From Bacteroidota bacterium (GTDB lineage Bacteria; Bacteroidota; Bacteroidia; Chitinophagales; Chitinophagaceae): 6,005 bases of DNA. This document shows, piece after piece, positions 1-4,853 of the stretch; the stretch's first letter is position 1; every line of letters starts with the position of its first letter. The position numbers and the translations under genes are program-made. The stretch is from contig JAEWWO010000381.1 in NCBI GenBank assembly GCA_023396345.1, positions 1-6,005 on the forward strand. The letters run 5' to 3'. Under the pieces are notes generated by a model. It was not told where the DNA came from, made no database searches, and was given only the letters and a program-made list of their open reading frames with translations.

Positions 1-63
1 TCCATAAGTTGTGTGAATAAAAAATAACAGAATTGCTAAAATAACTTGCCTTAAATGCTTCAT
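1..63 (-). CDS. Exported protein of unknown function, N-terminal fragment (cut by window edge)
   Basis: Reading leftwards from an ATG at 63 gives 21 codons that stay open to the window edge. The visible part begins MKHLRQVILAILLFF and continues IHTTYG, which is a typical signal peptide: a basic start, a hydrophobic core of about ten residues and a polar end. An in-frame TAA lies eight codons upstream, so this is the only ATG available. The gene starts 44 bp after the argC stop on the same strand, so it may be co-transcribed with the arginine genes, but no known arginine enzyme has a signal peptide. I cannot name the protein, since the mature part lies outside the window. It could be an unrelated gene read through from the operon. 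Confidence 0.6.
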   Translation of the reverse strand, partial: MKHLRQVILAILLFFIHTTYG

Positions 64-107
64 GATGTTTGTCTTCGAAATATGTTAGTTACTAAATAAA
101 ATATGGA

Positions 108-1106
108 CTAAAAATAATTGGCTTTTAATCGTAAACCTGTTTTTTCATCTATTCCGAAAATAAGATTCATATTCTGAACCGCTTGTCCTGATGCGCCTTT
201 CAGCAGATTATCTATAGCTGAATGTACAACAAGTTTTGATCCAACTTTCTCCAGAGATATCGCACATTTATTGGTATTTACTACTTGTTTTAAAAAGATG
301 GGAGAAGCTGAAACGTGCGTAAATGCAGCATCGGCATAAAAATCTGAATAGATATTCATTACTTCATCATACGATAAATCGCAGTCAAGTAAAGAGCTGA
401 TAAAAATGCCTCTTGTAAAATCGCCACGCCAGGGAACAAAGTTGATAAGTGGTTTTTCTGTATGTTCTGCCAGTTGATTTACGGATTCTCCTATCTCGCC
501 AAGATGTTGATGCGTGAGTGTTTTGTATGCCTGAATATTATTGGCTCTCCATGAAAAATGTGAAGTAGGAGAGAGGCTTTGTCCGGCTCCTGTAGAACCT
601 GTAATGCCGGTAGCATACACTTCCTGTTTTATAAGTCCGGCTTTAGCCAAAGGTAATAAACCGAGTTGTATAGCAGTAGCAAAACATCCCGGATTGGCAA
701 TGTTTTGGGCTGATTGTATTGCTTCCTTATTCAGTTCAGGTAAACCATACACAAAAGTTTTTTCACCAAAAACCGCATCTTTTTTTAAACGGAAATCATT
801 AGCCAGATCAATAATTTTTATACTATTATTTACCGTTGTGTTCTCTAAAAATTTTCTGGAATCGCCGTGTCCCAGACAGAGAAACAGCACATCAACACCC
901 GCTTCTGACTGAAGAGCCTCTAACACCTCGTCATCTGAAAAATATAATTCTTCTCCGATAAGGTCATTGTGTACTTTCTCTACTTTATTGCCCGCATTGC
1001 TTTTGCTGTGTATAAATTCAATATTCACTTCAGGGTGATTTATTAATAACCTGATTAACTCACCCCCTGTATATCCCGCTCCGCCTATGATTCCTGCTTT
1101 TATCAC
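108..1106 (-). CDS. argC: N-acetyl-gamma-glutamyl-phosphate reductase
   Basis: Cytoplasmic enzyme that reduces N-acyl-gamma-glutamyl phosphate to the semialdehyde with NADPH in arginine synthesis. The 332 residues are close to the usual length. Residues 5-14 (GIIGGAGYTG) form the glycine-rich NADP-binding loop. Cys141 in NPGCFAT is the expected catalytic cysteine. The histidines in THQHLGEI (199, 201) fit the active-site region, and DNLLKGASGQAVQNMN near 299-314 is the conserved C-terminal block. The start is a GTG: the reading frame upstream has TGA and TAA stops and no ATG, and the NADP loop begins four residues in, so the protein is full length. It lies 66 bp downstream of argG on the same strand. 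In some Bacteroidota the substrate is succinylated instead of acetylated; this cannot be told from the sequence here. Confidence 0.96.
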   Translation of the reverse strand: MIKAGIIGGAGYTGGELIRLLINHPEVNIEFIHSKSNAGNKVEKVHNDLIGEELYFSDDEVLEALQSEAGVDVLFLCLGHGDSRKFLENTTVNNSIKIIDLANDFRLKKDAVFGEKTFVYGLPELNKEAIQSAQNIANPGCFATAIQLGLLPLAKAGLIKQEVYATGITGSTGAGQSLSPTSHFSWRANNIQAYKTLTHQHLGEIGESVNQLAEHTEKPLINFVPWRGDFTRGIFISSLLDCDLSYDEVMNIYSDFYADAAFTHVSASPIFLKQVVNTNKCAISLEKVGSKLVVHSAIDNLLKGASGQAVQNMNLIFGIDEKTGLRLKANYF

Positions 1107-1137
1107 TATCTTAGTTTTACTTAATAATAATCATTAT

Positions 1138-1172
1138 AGTACTCAGTACTTAGTACTTAGTATTTGATACTT
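1138..1172. repeat. Degenerate 7-bp tandem repeat in the argG-argC gap
   Basis: Five heptamers in a row can be read on the plus strand: AGTACTC, AGTACTT, AGTACTT, AGTATTT and GATACTT. The middle units are identical and the outer ones differ by one to three bases. The block ends directly against the argG stop codon (1173-1175). It occupies most of the 66-bp gap between argG and argC. No function is evident; slipped-strand copying could have produced it. AGTACT is self-complementary, so a small stem is possible. Confidence 0.6.
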
Positions 1173-2366
1173 TTACTTATCTTTAACCGATTCAAAAATC
1201 ACTAACTGATTACTGAAAATTTTACTGAAACCACGCACATCATCGCCTGTCCAGCCATTGTTCATTTCGCCGTATTTTCCAAATTTGCTGCTCATTAAAT
1301 CGTATTTAGATTCAATGCCTTCTACCTGAAAGCGGTATGGCATCAGCTTTACAAACACATTGCCCGTAACATGTTGTTGAGAGCTTTGCATGTATGCTTC
1401 CATATCGCGCATTACCGGATCAAGAAATTGTCCTTCGTGCAGCCAGTTGCCGTAGAAAGCAGAAAGCGTATCTTTCCAGCTAAGCTGCCATTTGGTAAGC
1501 ACATGTTTTTCTAATGTGTGATGCGCTTTAATAATCACCATTGGTGCGGCAGCTTCAAATCCTACGCGACCTTTAATACCAATGATAGTGTCGCCCACAT
1601 GTACGTCTCTGCCTATGCCAAACGGTGCGGCAATTGTTTGTAAGTGTTGAATAGCAAGAGAAGGATGTTTGAATTTTTTATTATTCACTCCTGTAAGTTC
1701 TCCGTTTTTAAAAACAAGTTTTACAGTTTCTGCGTCTTTTTCTTTCTTAGTAACTTTTGTAGGGAAAGCTTCTTCCGGCAAAAACTCTCTTGAGTTTAAA
1801 GTTTCTCTGCCTCCAACGCTTGTGCCCCATAAACCCTGATTGATAGAGTATTTAGATTTTTCAAAATTCATCTTCACTCCTTTCTTTTTCAGGAATACGA
1901 TTTCCTCTTCGCGGCTCAGCTTAAGATCTCTGATGGGTGTGATGATTTCCATATCCGGAACAATGATGTTAAACACCATATCAAAACGTACCTGATCGTT
2001 GCCGGCGCCTGTGCTTCCGTGAGCAATAGCATCTGCTTTAAGTTGTTTGGCATATTCTGCAATATGCATAGCCTGAATAATTCTTTCGGCACTAACGCTT
2101 AAAGGATAGGTATTGTTTTTAAGAATGTTGCCAAAAATCAGATACTTAATTATTTTATCATAATAACCTTCGATGGCATTAATGGTTTTGTGAGAAGCTA
2201 CGCCCAATGCTTTGGCGTGTTTTTCAATATGTTTGATTTCTTCTTTTGAAAATCCGCCGGTGTTTACAATTACACTGTGTATTTCGTAACCCAAATCTTC
2301 AAAATATTTTACACAAAAGGTTGTATCCAATCCACCGCTGAATCCCAGTACGATTTTCTTTGCCAT
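1173..2366 (-). CDS. argG: Argininosuccinate synthase
   Basis: Cytoplasmic ligase that joins citrulline and aspartate using ATP to make argininosuccinate, the penultimate step of arginine synthesis. The 397 residues match the family. The N-terminal PP-loop SGGLDT (residues 10-15) binds ATP pyrophosphate. The second signature GSTGAGNDQVRF (117-128) handles ATP and aspartate; most families have GCTGKGNDQVRF here, so the Cys and Lys positions are Ser and Ala. SINQGLWG (174-181) and GRVGFEAAAP (266-275) are further conserved blocks, and YDLMSS (355-360) lies in the C-terminal part. The ATG at 2366 is placed correctly, nine residues before the PP-loop. The GNAT gene ends only 5 bp upstream, so the two are almost certainly on one mRNA and probably translationally coupled. 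Confidence 0.97.
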   Translation of the reverse strand: MAKKIVLGFSGGLDTTFCVKYFEDLGYEIHSVIVNTGGFSKEEIKHIEKHAKALGVASHKTINAIEGYYDKIIKYLIFGNILKNNTYPLSVSAERIIQAMHIAEYAKQLKADAIAHGSTGAGNDQVRFDMVFNIIVPDMEIITPIRDLKLSREEEIVFLKKKGVKMNFEKSKYSINQGLWGTSVGGRETLNSREFLPEEAFPTKVTKKEKDAETVKLVFKNGELTGVNNKKFKHPSLAIQHLQTIAAPFGIGRDVHVGDTIIGIKGRVGFEAAAPMVIIKAHHTLEKHVLTKWQLSWKDTLSAFYGNWLHEGQFLDPVMRDMEAYMQSSQQHVTGNVFVKLMPYRFQVEGIESKYDLMSSKFGKYGEMNNGWTGDDVRGFSKIFSNQLVIFESVKDK

Positions 2367-2371
2367 AGTAT

Positions 2372-3037
2372 TTATTTTTTTCTTGAGTTCTTTAAAAATT
2401 TATATTTCTTAAATCTGAACAGGCGTTCAAATACGTTTGATTTCTCTTCAAAGTATTCTTTTGTTTCTTCCGGTTCATAATGGTCTTTCGGATCAAAAAG
2501 CATGGCTGTGCACATACAGTTTTTTCTTTCTTTCGCCATCAGAATGTCGTAATTTACGCAACTTTTGCAACCTGCCCAAAACTCTTCATCGTCAGTAAGT
2601 TCGCTGTAAGTAACAGGTTCGTAACCCAGGTCGGAGTTGATTTTCATAACAGCCAAGCCGGTTGTAAGCCCGAATATTTTAGCATGCGGATACTTTTTTC
2701 GCGACAATGCAAACGTTTCCGCCTTAATGCGTTTAGCTACGCCGCTTTTACGGTATTCCGGAGCTACGATTAAACCACTGTTGGCAACAAATTCTCCATG
2801 TCCCCATTCTTCGATATAACAAAAGCCAATCCACTCTTCATTATCTTTAAGAGCAATTACTGCTTTGCCTTCCAGTATTTTATTGGCTACATATTCAGGC
2901 GTACGTTTGGCAATGCCCGTACCACGTGCTTTTGCTGAGGATTCCATTTCGGCTACAATTGTTTCTGCATAATGCACATCCTCTTTTGTAGCAACTCTGA
3001 CTATGATATTAAATTTTGGAATATTATTATTCTCCAC
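2372..3037 (-). CDS. GNAT-family N-acyltransferase with C-terminal cysteine cluster, first gene of the arg operon
   Basis: A 221-residue protein with a GNAT fold in roughly residues 10-145. The acyl-CoA pyrophosphate loop is visible as EYRKSGVAKRI (94-104), preceded by the beta-strand NSGLIVAPE. After the fold come four cysteines, C157-x2-C160 and C174-x-C176, then a charged tail ending in lysines. The cysteine set looks like a metal site, but that is inferred. The start is a GTG with a TAA in frame ten codons upstream, and no ATG occurs before the conserved fold. The gene heads the operon, 5 bp before argG. The context and acyl-CoA fold make it a candidate for the first step, acylation of glutamate, as no argA or argJ is visible here. 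It could instead acylate another substrate. GNAT assignment is firm; substrate is not known. Confidence 0.85.
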   Translation of the reverse strand: MENNNIPKFNIIVRVATKEDVHYAETIVAEMESSAKARGTGIAKRTPEYVANKILEGKAVIALKDNEEWIGFCYIEEWGHGEFVANSGLIVAPEYRKSGVAKRIKAETFALSRKKYPHAKIFGLTTGLAVMKINSDLGYEPVTYSELTDDEEFWAGCKSCVNYDILMAKERKNCMCTAMLFDPKDHYEPEETKEYFEEKSNVFERLFRFKKYKFLKNSRKK

Positions 3038-3134
3038 TATAAAAATAAATTAATTGATATAAAATTTAAGTAAACTAAAGAACGATTGAACCCTAATGGT
3101 TTTCAGGATTGATTAAATTCTATATCGTCGCAAC

Positions 3135-3157
3135 TGTGTTCCGGGAGAGTGAACACA
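3135..3157. repeat. Inverted repeat (7-bp stem, 9-nt loop) in the arg leader
   Basis: TGTGTTC at 3135-3141 is the exact reverse complement of GAACACA at 3151-3157, with a 9-nt GC-rich loop between. It lies about 100 bp upstream of the GNAT start, inside the predicted leader of the arg mRNA. No U-run follows on either strand, so it is not a plain terminator. It may be an operator or an RNA hairpin; chance cannot be excluded. Confidence 0.45.
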
Positions 3158-3167
3158 AGCAGGTAGT

Positions 3168-3189
3168 AAACAAAACGCCAGTTTTGTTT
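3168..3189. repeat. Inverted repeat (9-bp stem, 4-nt loop) in the arg leader
   Basis: AAACAAAAC at 3168-3176 pairs perfectly with GTTTTGTTT at 3181-3189 across the loop GCCA. The stem is long but AT-rich. It precedes the 3135-3157 repeat by 10 bp in the direction of the arg transcript. No T-tract follows on either strand. It may fold in the leader RNA or be a protein-binding palindrome. Confidence 0.45.
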
Positions 3190-3277
3190 GTTGAATGATA
3201 AGCTGATAGTAGTTAAATTGTTTCAATGTCTGTTTTCTAAATTCTGCGTGAAAAAGATGTTTGACTAAAATCAGGTG

Positions 3278-3285
3278 CAAATGTA
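3278..3285 (-). promoter_or_regulatory. Possible -7 box for the arg operon (TACATTTG)
   Basis: Read leftwards this is TACATTTG, an exact match to the Bacteroidota -7 element TAnnTTTG, and the only such match on the minus strand upstream of the GNAT gene. No TTG is found at the usual -33 distance, so the call is weak. If used, transcription would begin near 3272 and leave a leader of about 235 nt. Confidence 0.35.
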
Positions 3286-3404
3286 AAAAAGTTATATTAA
3301 TAATCACGGAATATTGTATTAAAATTACAGTTGAACGATTAAATTCATTAGAAATTATCTAAACGAGTGTAAGTTTTAGGAGCGATAAAAATTTTTAAAA
3401 AAAA

Positions 3405-3435
3405 TTTGGAGAATGAAAAAATGATTTTATATTTG
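3405..3435 (+). promoter_or_regulatory. Promoter of tRNA-Val (Bacteroidota type)
   Basis: TTTG at 3405-3408 and TATATTTG at 3428-3435 are separated by 19 bp, matching the Bacteroidota -33 TTTG and -7 TAnnTTTG pattern in both sequence and spacing. Transcription would begin roughly 5-8 bp after the -7 box, leaving only a short leader before the tRNA at 3450. Confidence 0.75.
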
Positions 3436-3449
3436 CACTCCCAAACAAC

Positions 3450-3524
3450 GGGAGCTTAGCTCAGTTGGTTTAGAGCATCTGCCTTACAAGCAGAGGGTCA
3501 CTGGTTCGACTCCAGTAGCTCCCA
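3450..3524 (+). tRNA. tRNA-Val (anticodon TAC)
   Basis: All cloverleaf parts are present. The acceptor stem is GGGAGCT (3450-3456) with AGCTCCC (3517-3523), and the discriminator is A3524. The D stem is GCTC (3459-3462) with GAGC (3473-3476). The anticodon stem is TCTGC (3478-3482) with GCAGA (3490-3494), and the loop CTTACAA has anticodon TAC at 3485-3487. The T stem is ACTGG (3500-3504) with CCAGT (3512-3516), and the loop is TTCGACT. It reads valine codons GUA and probably other GUN. The 3' CCA is not encoded (ACA follows), so a CCA-adding enzyme is needed. The gene is intact although an endonuclease gene and a second copy of its 3' half lie just downstream. Confidence 0.97.
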
Positions 3525-3582
3525 CAAGATAAAAGCCTTGGTAACAGTACGTTTCAAGGCTTTTTTTGTTTTAATGTTGCAT
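3469..3582 (+). repeat. Direct repeat copy 1: tRNA-Val 3' part plus terminator
   Basis: First copy of a ~115-bp direct repeat; the second is at 3831-3947. It begins in the D loop of the intact tRNA (TTTAGAGCAT) and runs through the terminator to GCAT, one base before the endonuclease ATG at 3583. Positions 3493-3540 are identical over 48 bp to 3858-3905. The remaining part, 3541-3582, shows five base changes. The anticodon arm differs and is 3 nt shorter here. Offset between copies is 365 bp after the arm. Confidence 0.93.
3531..3567 (+). terminator. Rho-independent terminator after tRNA-Val
   Basis: AAAAGCCTTG (3531-3540) pairs perfectly with CAAGGCTTTT (3555-3564) around a 14-nt loop, and the T-run continues to 3567. 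It begins 6 bp after the tRNA 3' end. The endonuclease ATG lies only 16 bp past the T-run, so that gene would depend on read-through unless a promoter is hidden here. A weak candidate is TTG at 3538-3540 and TTTTTTTG at 3561-3568 with a 20-bp spacer. Confidence 0.85.
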
Positions 3583-3852
3583 ATGTTTTATCTGTATATT
3601 TTATATTCTGCTAAAAAAGATGCGTATTACGTTGGTCATACCGGCGATGTTCTTGCGGAGAGATTGCGTAAGCATAACAGCGATCATAAGGGTTATACGG
3701 GAAGTGTTGATGATTGGATTATAGTATATACAGAACAGTATTTGAGTAAAGCTGAAGCTTATAGAAGAGAAAGAGAAATAAAGAGCTGGAAGAACAGGAA
3801 GCGGATAGAGGCTTTAATTAAAGAGAAGAATTTAGAGCATCCCGACTTGTAA
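3583..3852 (+). CDS. Small GIY-YIG endonuclease domain protein embedded between tRNA-Val repeats
   Basis: An 89-residue single-domain protein of the GIY-YIG nuclease superfamily (UvrC N-terminal/URI-like). The GIY part is YLYIL (3-7) and the YIG part is YYVG (15-18). Basic helix residues ERLRKHN (26-32) and the block EAYRREREIKSWK (58-70) follow, with Glu64 the likely metal-binding glutamate. The expected role is single- or double-strand DNA cutting; the target is unknown. I chose ATG 3583 because the conserved domain starts right there; ATG 3574 (MLHMFYLY) and a TTG at 3538 inside the terminator stem are alternatives. The start sits one base past repeat copy 1, while residues 84-89 (LEHPDL) and the TAA stop lie in the tRNA-derived sequence of copy 2. 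This gene was probably inserted here as a mobile unit; activity is not shown by sequence. Confidence 0.88.
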   Translation: MFYLYILYSAKKDAYYVGHTGDVLAERLRKHNSDHKGYTGSVDDWIIVYTEQYLSKAEAYRREREIKSWKNRKRIEALIKEKNLEHPDL

Positions 3853-3889
3853 GTCGGGAGGGTCACTGGTTCGACTCCAGTAGCTCCCA
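3831..3889 (+). pseudogene. 5'-truncated tRNA-Val-like fragment with altered anticodon arm
   Basis: 59 bp matching the 3' part of tRNA-Val from the D loop to the discriminator A3889. It lacks the 5' acceptor strand and the 5' half of the D arm, so it cannot be a normal tRNA. The T arm and AGCTCCC acceptor strand are unchanged. The 17-nt anticodon arm of the real tRNA is replaced by 20 nt that form a perfect palindrome. The fragment contains the stop codon of the endonuclease gene. Confidence 0.85.
3840..3859 (+). repeat. Perfect palindromic arm replacing the tRNA anticodon arm
   Basis: TCCCGACTT (3840-3848) is the exact reverse complement of AAGTCGGGA (3851-3859) with GT between. As RNA it would form 8 pairs closed by the tetraloop UGUA. 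It occupies the position of the anticodon stem-loop in the tRNA-like fragment and holds the endonuclease stop TAA (3850-3852). No U-run follows, so alone it is not a standard terminator. Confidence 0.85.
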
Positions 3890-3895
3890 CAAGAT

Positions 3896-3929
3896 AAAAG
3901 CCTTGATAACAGTACGTTGTAAGGCTTTT
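3896..3929 (+). terminator. Second copy of the terminator hairpin, possibly bidirectional
   Basis: AAAAGCCTTG (3896-3905) pairs with TAAGGCTTTT (3920-3929) around a 14-nt loop, with one G-U pair at the top. The T-run is short (four T, then ATTG), so it is weaker on the plus strand than the first copy. It also lies 24 bp past the stop of the leftward phosphatase gene and its minus-strand side ends in TTTTAT, so it may stop transcripts arriving from both sides. Confidence 0.65.
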
Positions 3930-3952
3930 ATTGTTTTAATGATGCATTGATA

Positions 3953-4690
3953 TCACACCAAAATCTCACTATTTCTAAAAGGATATTCTGCCAGTTTATG
4001 AATAATTTTAGAGTTGAGCAAGCCTTCCAAGGCTTTAAAATGGCGCATATGATGCATGTCAGACCCGCAGTAATCATACAAACCATCGTCTAATAACTGA
4101 GTAGCAATTTTCTTTACGTGGCTACCGTAATAGCCGCTTAGTGCAATAGTATTGAGTTGAAGCAGACATCCTCTATCTTTTAGCTCTTGATATTGTTTAT
4201 AATCATGGTGATAAAAATTGTATCGTTCAGGATGAGCCAAAATTGGTGTGTAGCCTTTTGCCTGTAACTGAAAAATAGCATCGTTTAGGTAAGGGCTTTC
4301 TGCCAGGTAAGACATTTCTACTAAAACATGTTTATCGTGAATGGTAAGCAGCTCTTCTTCCTCTTTCAATAATTCCATAAACCAGTCATTAATCATATAT
4401 TCTGCAGCAGTTTTAAATTGAATGTCAATCTTCTCTGCTTCTATGGCTGCCAGTACTTTTTTGTATTGTGTAAGTATACCGCCGGTGGTGTTGGGGTAGA
4501 AGTCTGAATGCACATGTGGCGAAGTAATGATAGTGCTGAATCCCAGACTGTGCATATTTTTTATCAATTCTAAAGAATCTTCAACAGTTTGCGCACCATC
4601 GTCCAAACCAAAAATCATGTGAGAATGAATGTCTGTTTGCAAGAAACTGAAATCTTTAATTTCTTTTTTCTTCTTAAAAATACCAAGCAT
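3953..4690 (-). CDS. PHP-family protein tyrosine phosphatase (CpsB/YwqE type)
   Basis: A 245-residue cytoplasmic metal-dependent phosphatase expected to remove phosphate from tyrosines of the Wzc-like polysaccharide kinase. The metal ligands of the PHP fold are in order: DIHSH (20-24) followed by GLDDGA, SPHVH (57-61), AEY with Glu97, EMSY with Glu125, AHPERY (152-157) and CGSDMHH (208-214). Length fits the CpsB/CapC/YwqE group. The ATG at 4690 is followed by a short lysine-rich stretch. It is transcribed away from the wza-like and wzc-like genes, which supports a role in controlling polysaccharide polymer length or export. The known family is PHP phosphatase and not the low-molecular-weight Wzb type; the target is inferred from the neighbours. 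Confidence 0.9.
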   Translation of the reverse strand: MLGIFKKKKEIKDFSFLQTDIHSHMIFGLDDGAQTVEDSLELIKNMHSLGFSTIITSPHVHSDFYPNTTGGILTQYKKVLAAIEAEKIDIQFKTAAEYMINDWFMELLKEEEELLTIHDKHVLVEMSYLAESPYLNDAIFQLQAKGYTPILAHPERYNFYHHDYKQYQELKDRGCLLQLNTIALSGYYGSHVKKIATQLLDDGLYDYCGSDMHHMRHFKALEGLLNSKIIHKLAEYPFRNSEILV

Positions 4691-4714
4691 GATGTTGTAT
4701 AATTATATAGTTAA

Positions 4715-4722
4715 CAAAATTA
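4715..4722 (-). promoter_or_regulatory. Possible -7 box for the phosphatase gene (TAATTTTG)
   Basis: Read leftwards this is TAATTTTG, matching TAnnTTTG, 24 bp before the ATG at 4690. No TTG lies at the proper -33 distance, so support rests on one element and its position. Confidence 0.4.
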
Positions 4723-4777
4723 GGCAATAAAAAATGTAATTATGAGTTTATTAATTCAAATCTTATTAGTAGATTTA

Positions 4778-4809
4778 TTTGCTAAATAGCGTTAAATGAA
4801 GTTATTTTG
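4778..4809 (+). promoter_or_regulatory. Candidate promoter of the polysaccharide export operon
   Basis: TTTG at 4778-4781 and TTATTTTG at 4802-4809 are 20 bp apart, close to the Bacteroidota -33/-7 pattern with TT in place of TA in the second box. Transcription would begin near 4815 and give a leader of about 40 nt before the chosen ATG at 4854. The leader is A-rich without a Shine-Dalgarno site, as is usual in this phylum. Confidence 0.5.
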
Positions 4810-4853
4810 CATGGAATTTGCTGATAGACAACAAGAAAATTAAAATAAACAAA

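Larger units (their letters stand above)
3038..3449. other. Non-coding region between the arg operon and tRNA-Val
   Basis: A stretch of 412 bp with no convincing gene. The left part is the presumed 5' leader of the leftward arg operon and holds two perfect inverted repeats (3135-3157 and 3168-3189). A leftward -7-like box lies at 3278-3285. The right part is AT-rich and carries the rightward tRNA promoter at 3405-3435. A 64-codon leftward frame at 3113-3307 starts with GTG, has no family resemblance, and is treated as chance, although its last codons are rich in arginine. Confidence 0.7.
3831..3947 (+). repeat. Direct repeat copy 2: displaced tRNA-Val 3' part plus terminator
   Basis: Second copy of the repeat at 3469-3582. 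It begins TTTAGAGCAT inside the end of the endonuclease gene, carries an altered anticodon arm (3840-3859), then an exact copy of the variable loop, T arm, acceptor strand and start of the terminator (3858-3905 identical to 3493-3540). It continues to GCAT at 3947. After the arm the copies differ at five positions, all beyond 3905. The homology ends at the same place where the endonuclease ORF starts in copy 1. Confidence 0.93.

Noticed and set aside
541..912. 123-codon rightward frame opposite argC
   Set aside because: Fully antisense to the well-supported argC and without any family features; its openness follows from argC codon use.
3113..3307. 64-codon leftward frame as a gene
   Set aside because: GTG start upstream of the likely transcription start, no recognisable domain, and it runs through the leader hairpins. 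Kept only as a weak leader idea.
3081..3347. Ten-bp direct repeat GATTAAATTC at 3111-3120 and 3338-3347
   Set aside because: Short, AT-rich and unrelated to any other structure in the intergenic stretch; expected by chance at this base composition.
3831..3889. A second functional tRNA, possibly tRNA-Thr because of TGT at 3848-3850
   Set aside because: No matching 5' acceptor strand or 5' D arm lies upstream; that DNA codes for the nuclease. The arm is 20 nt, which does not give a normal 5-bp stem with a 7-nt loop.
3450..3947. CRISPR array or conventional integrative island
   Set aside because: Only two repeat copies, with coding DNA between them, and no integrase or transposase gene. The unit is defined by the GIY-YIG gene alone.
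4811..4843. Ten-codon ATG frame (MEFADRQQEN) before the wza-like gene as a leader peptide
   Set aside because: The predicted transcript begins near 4815, after its ATG, and no regulatory codon pattern or hairpin accompanies it.
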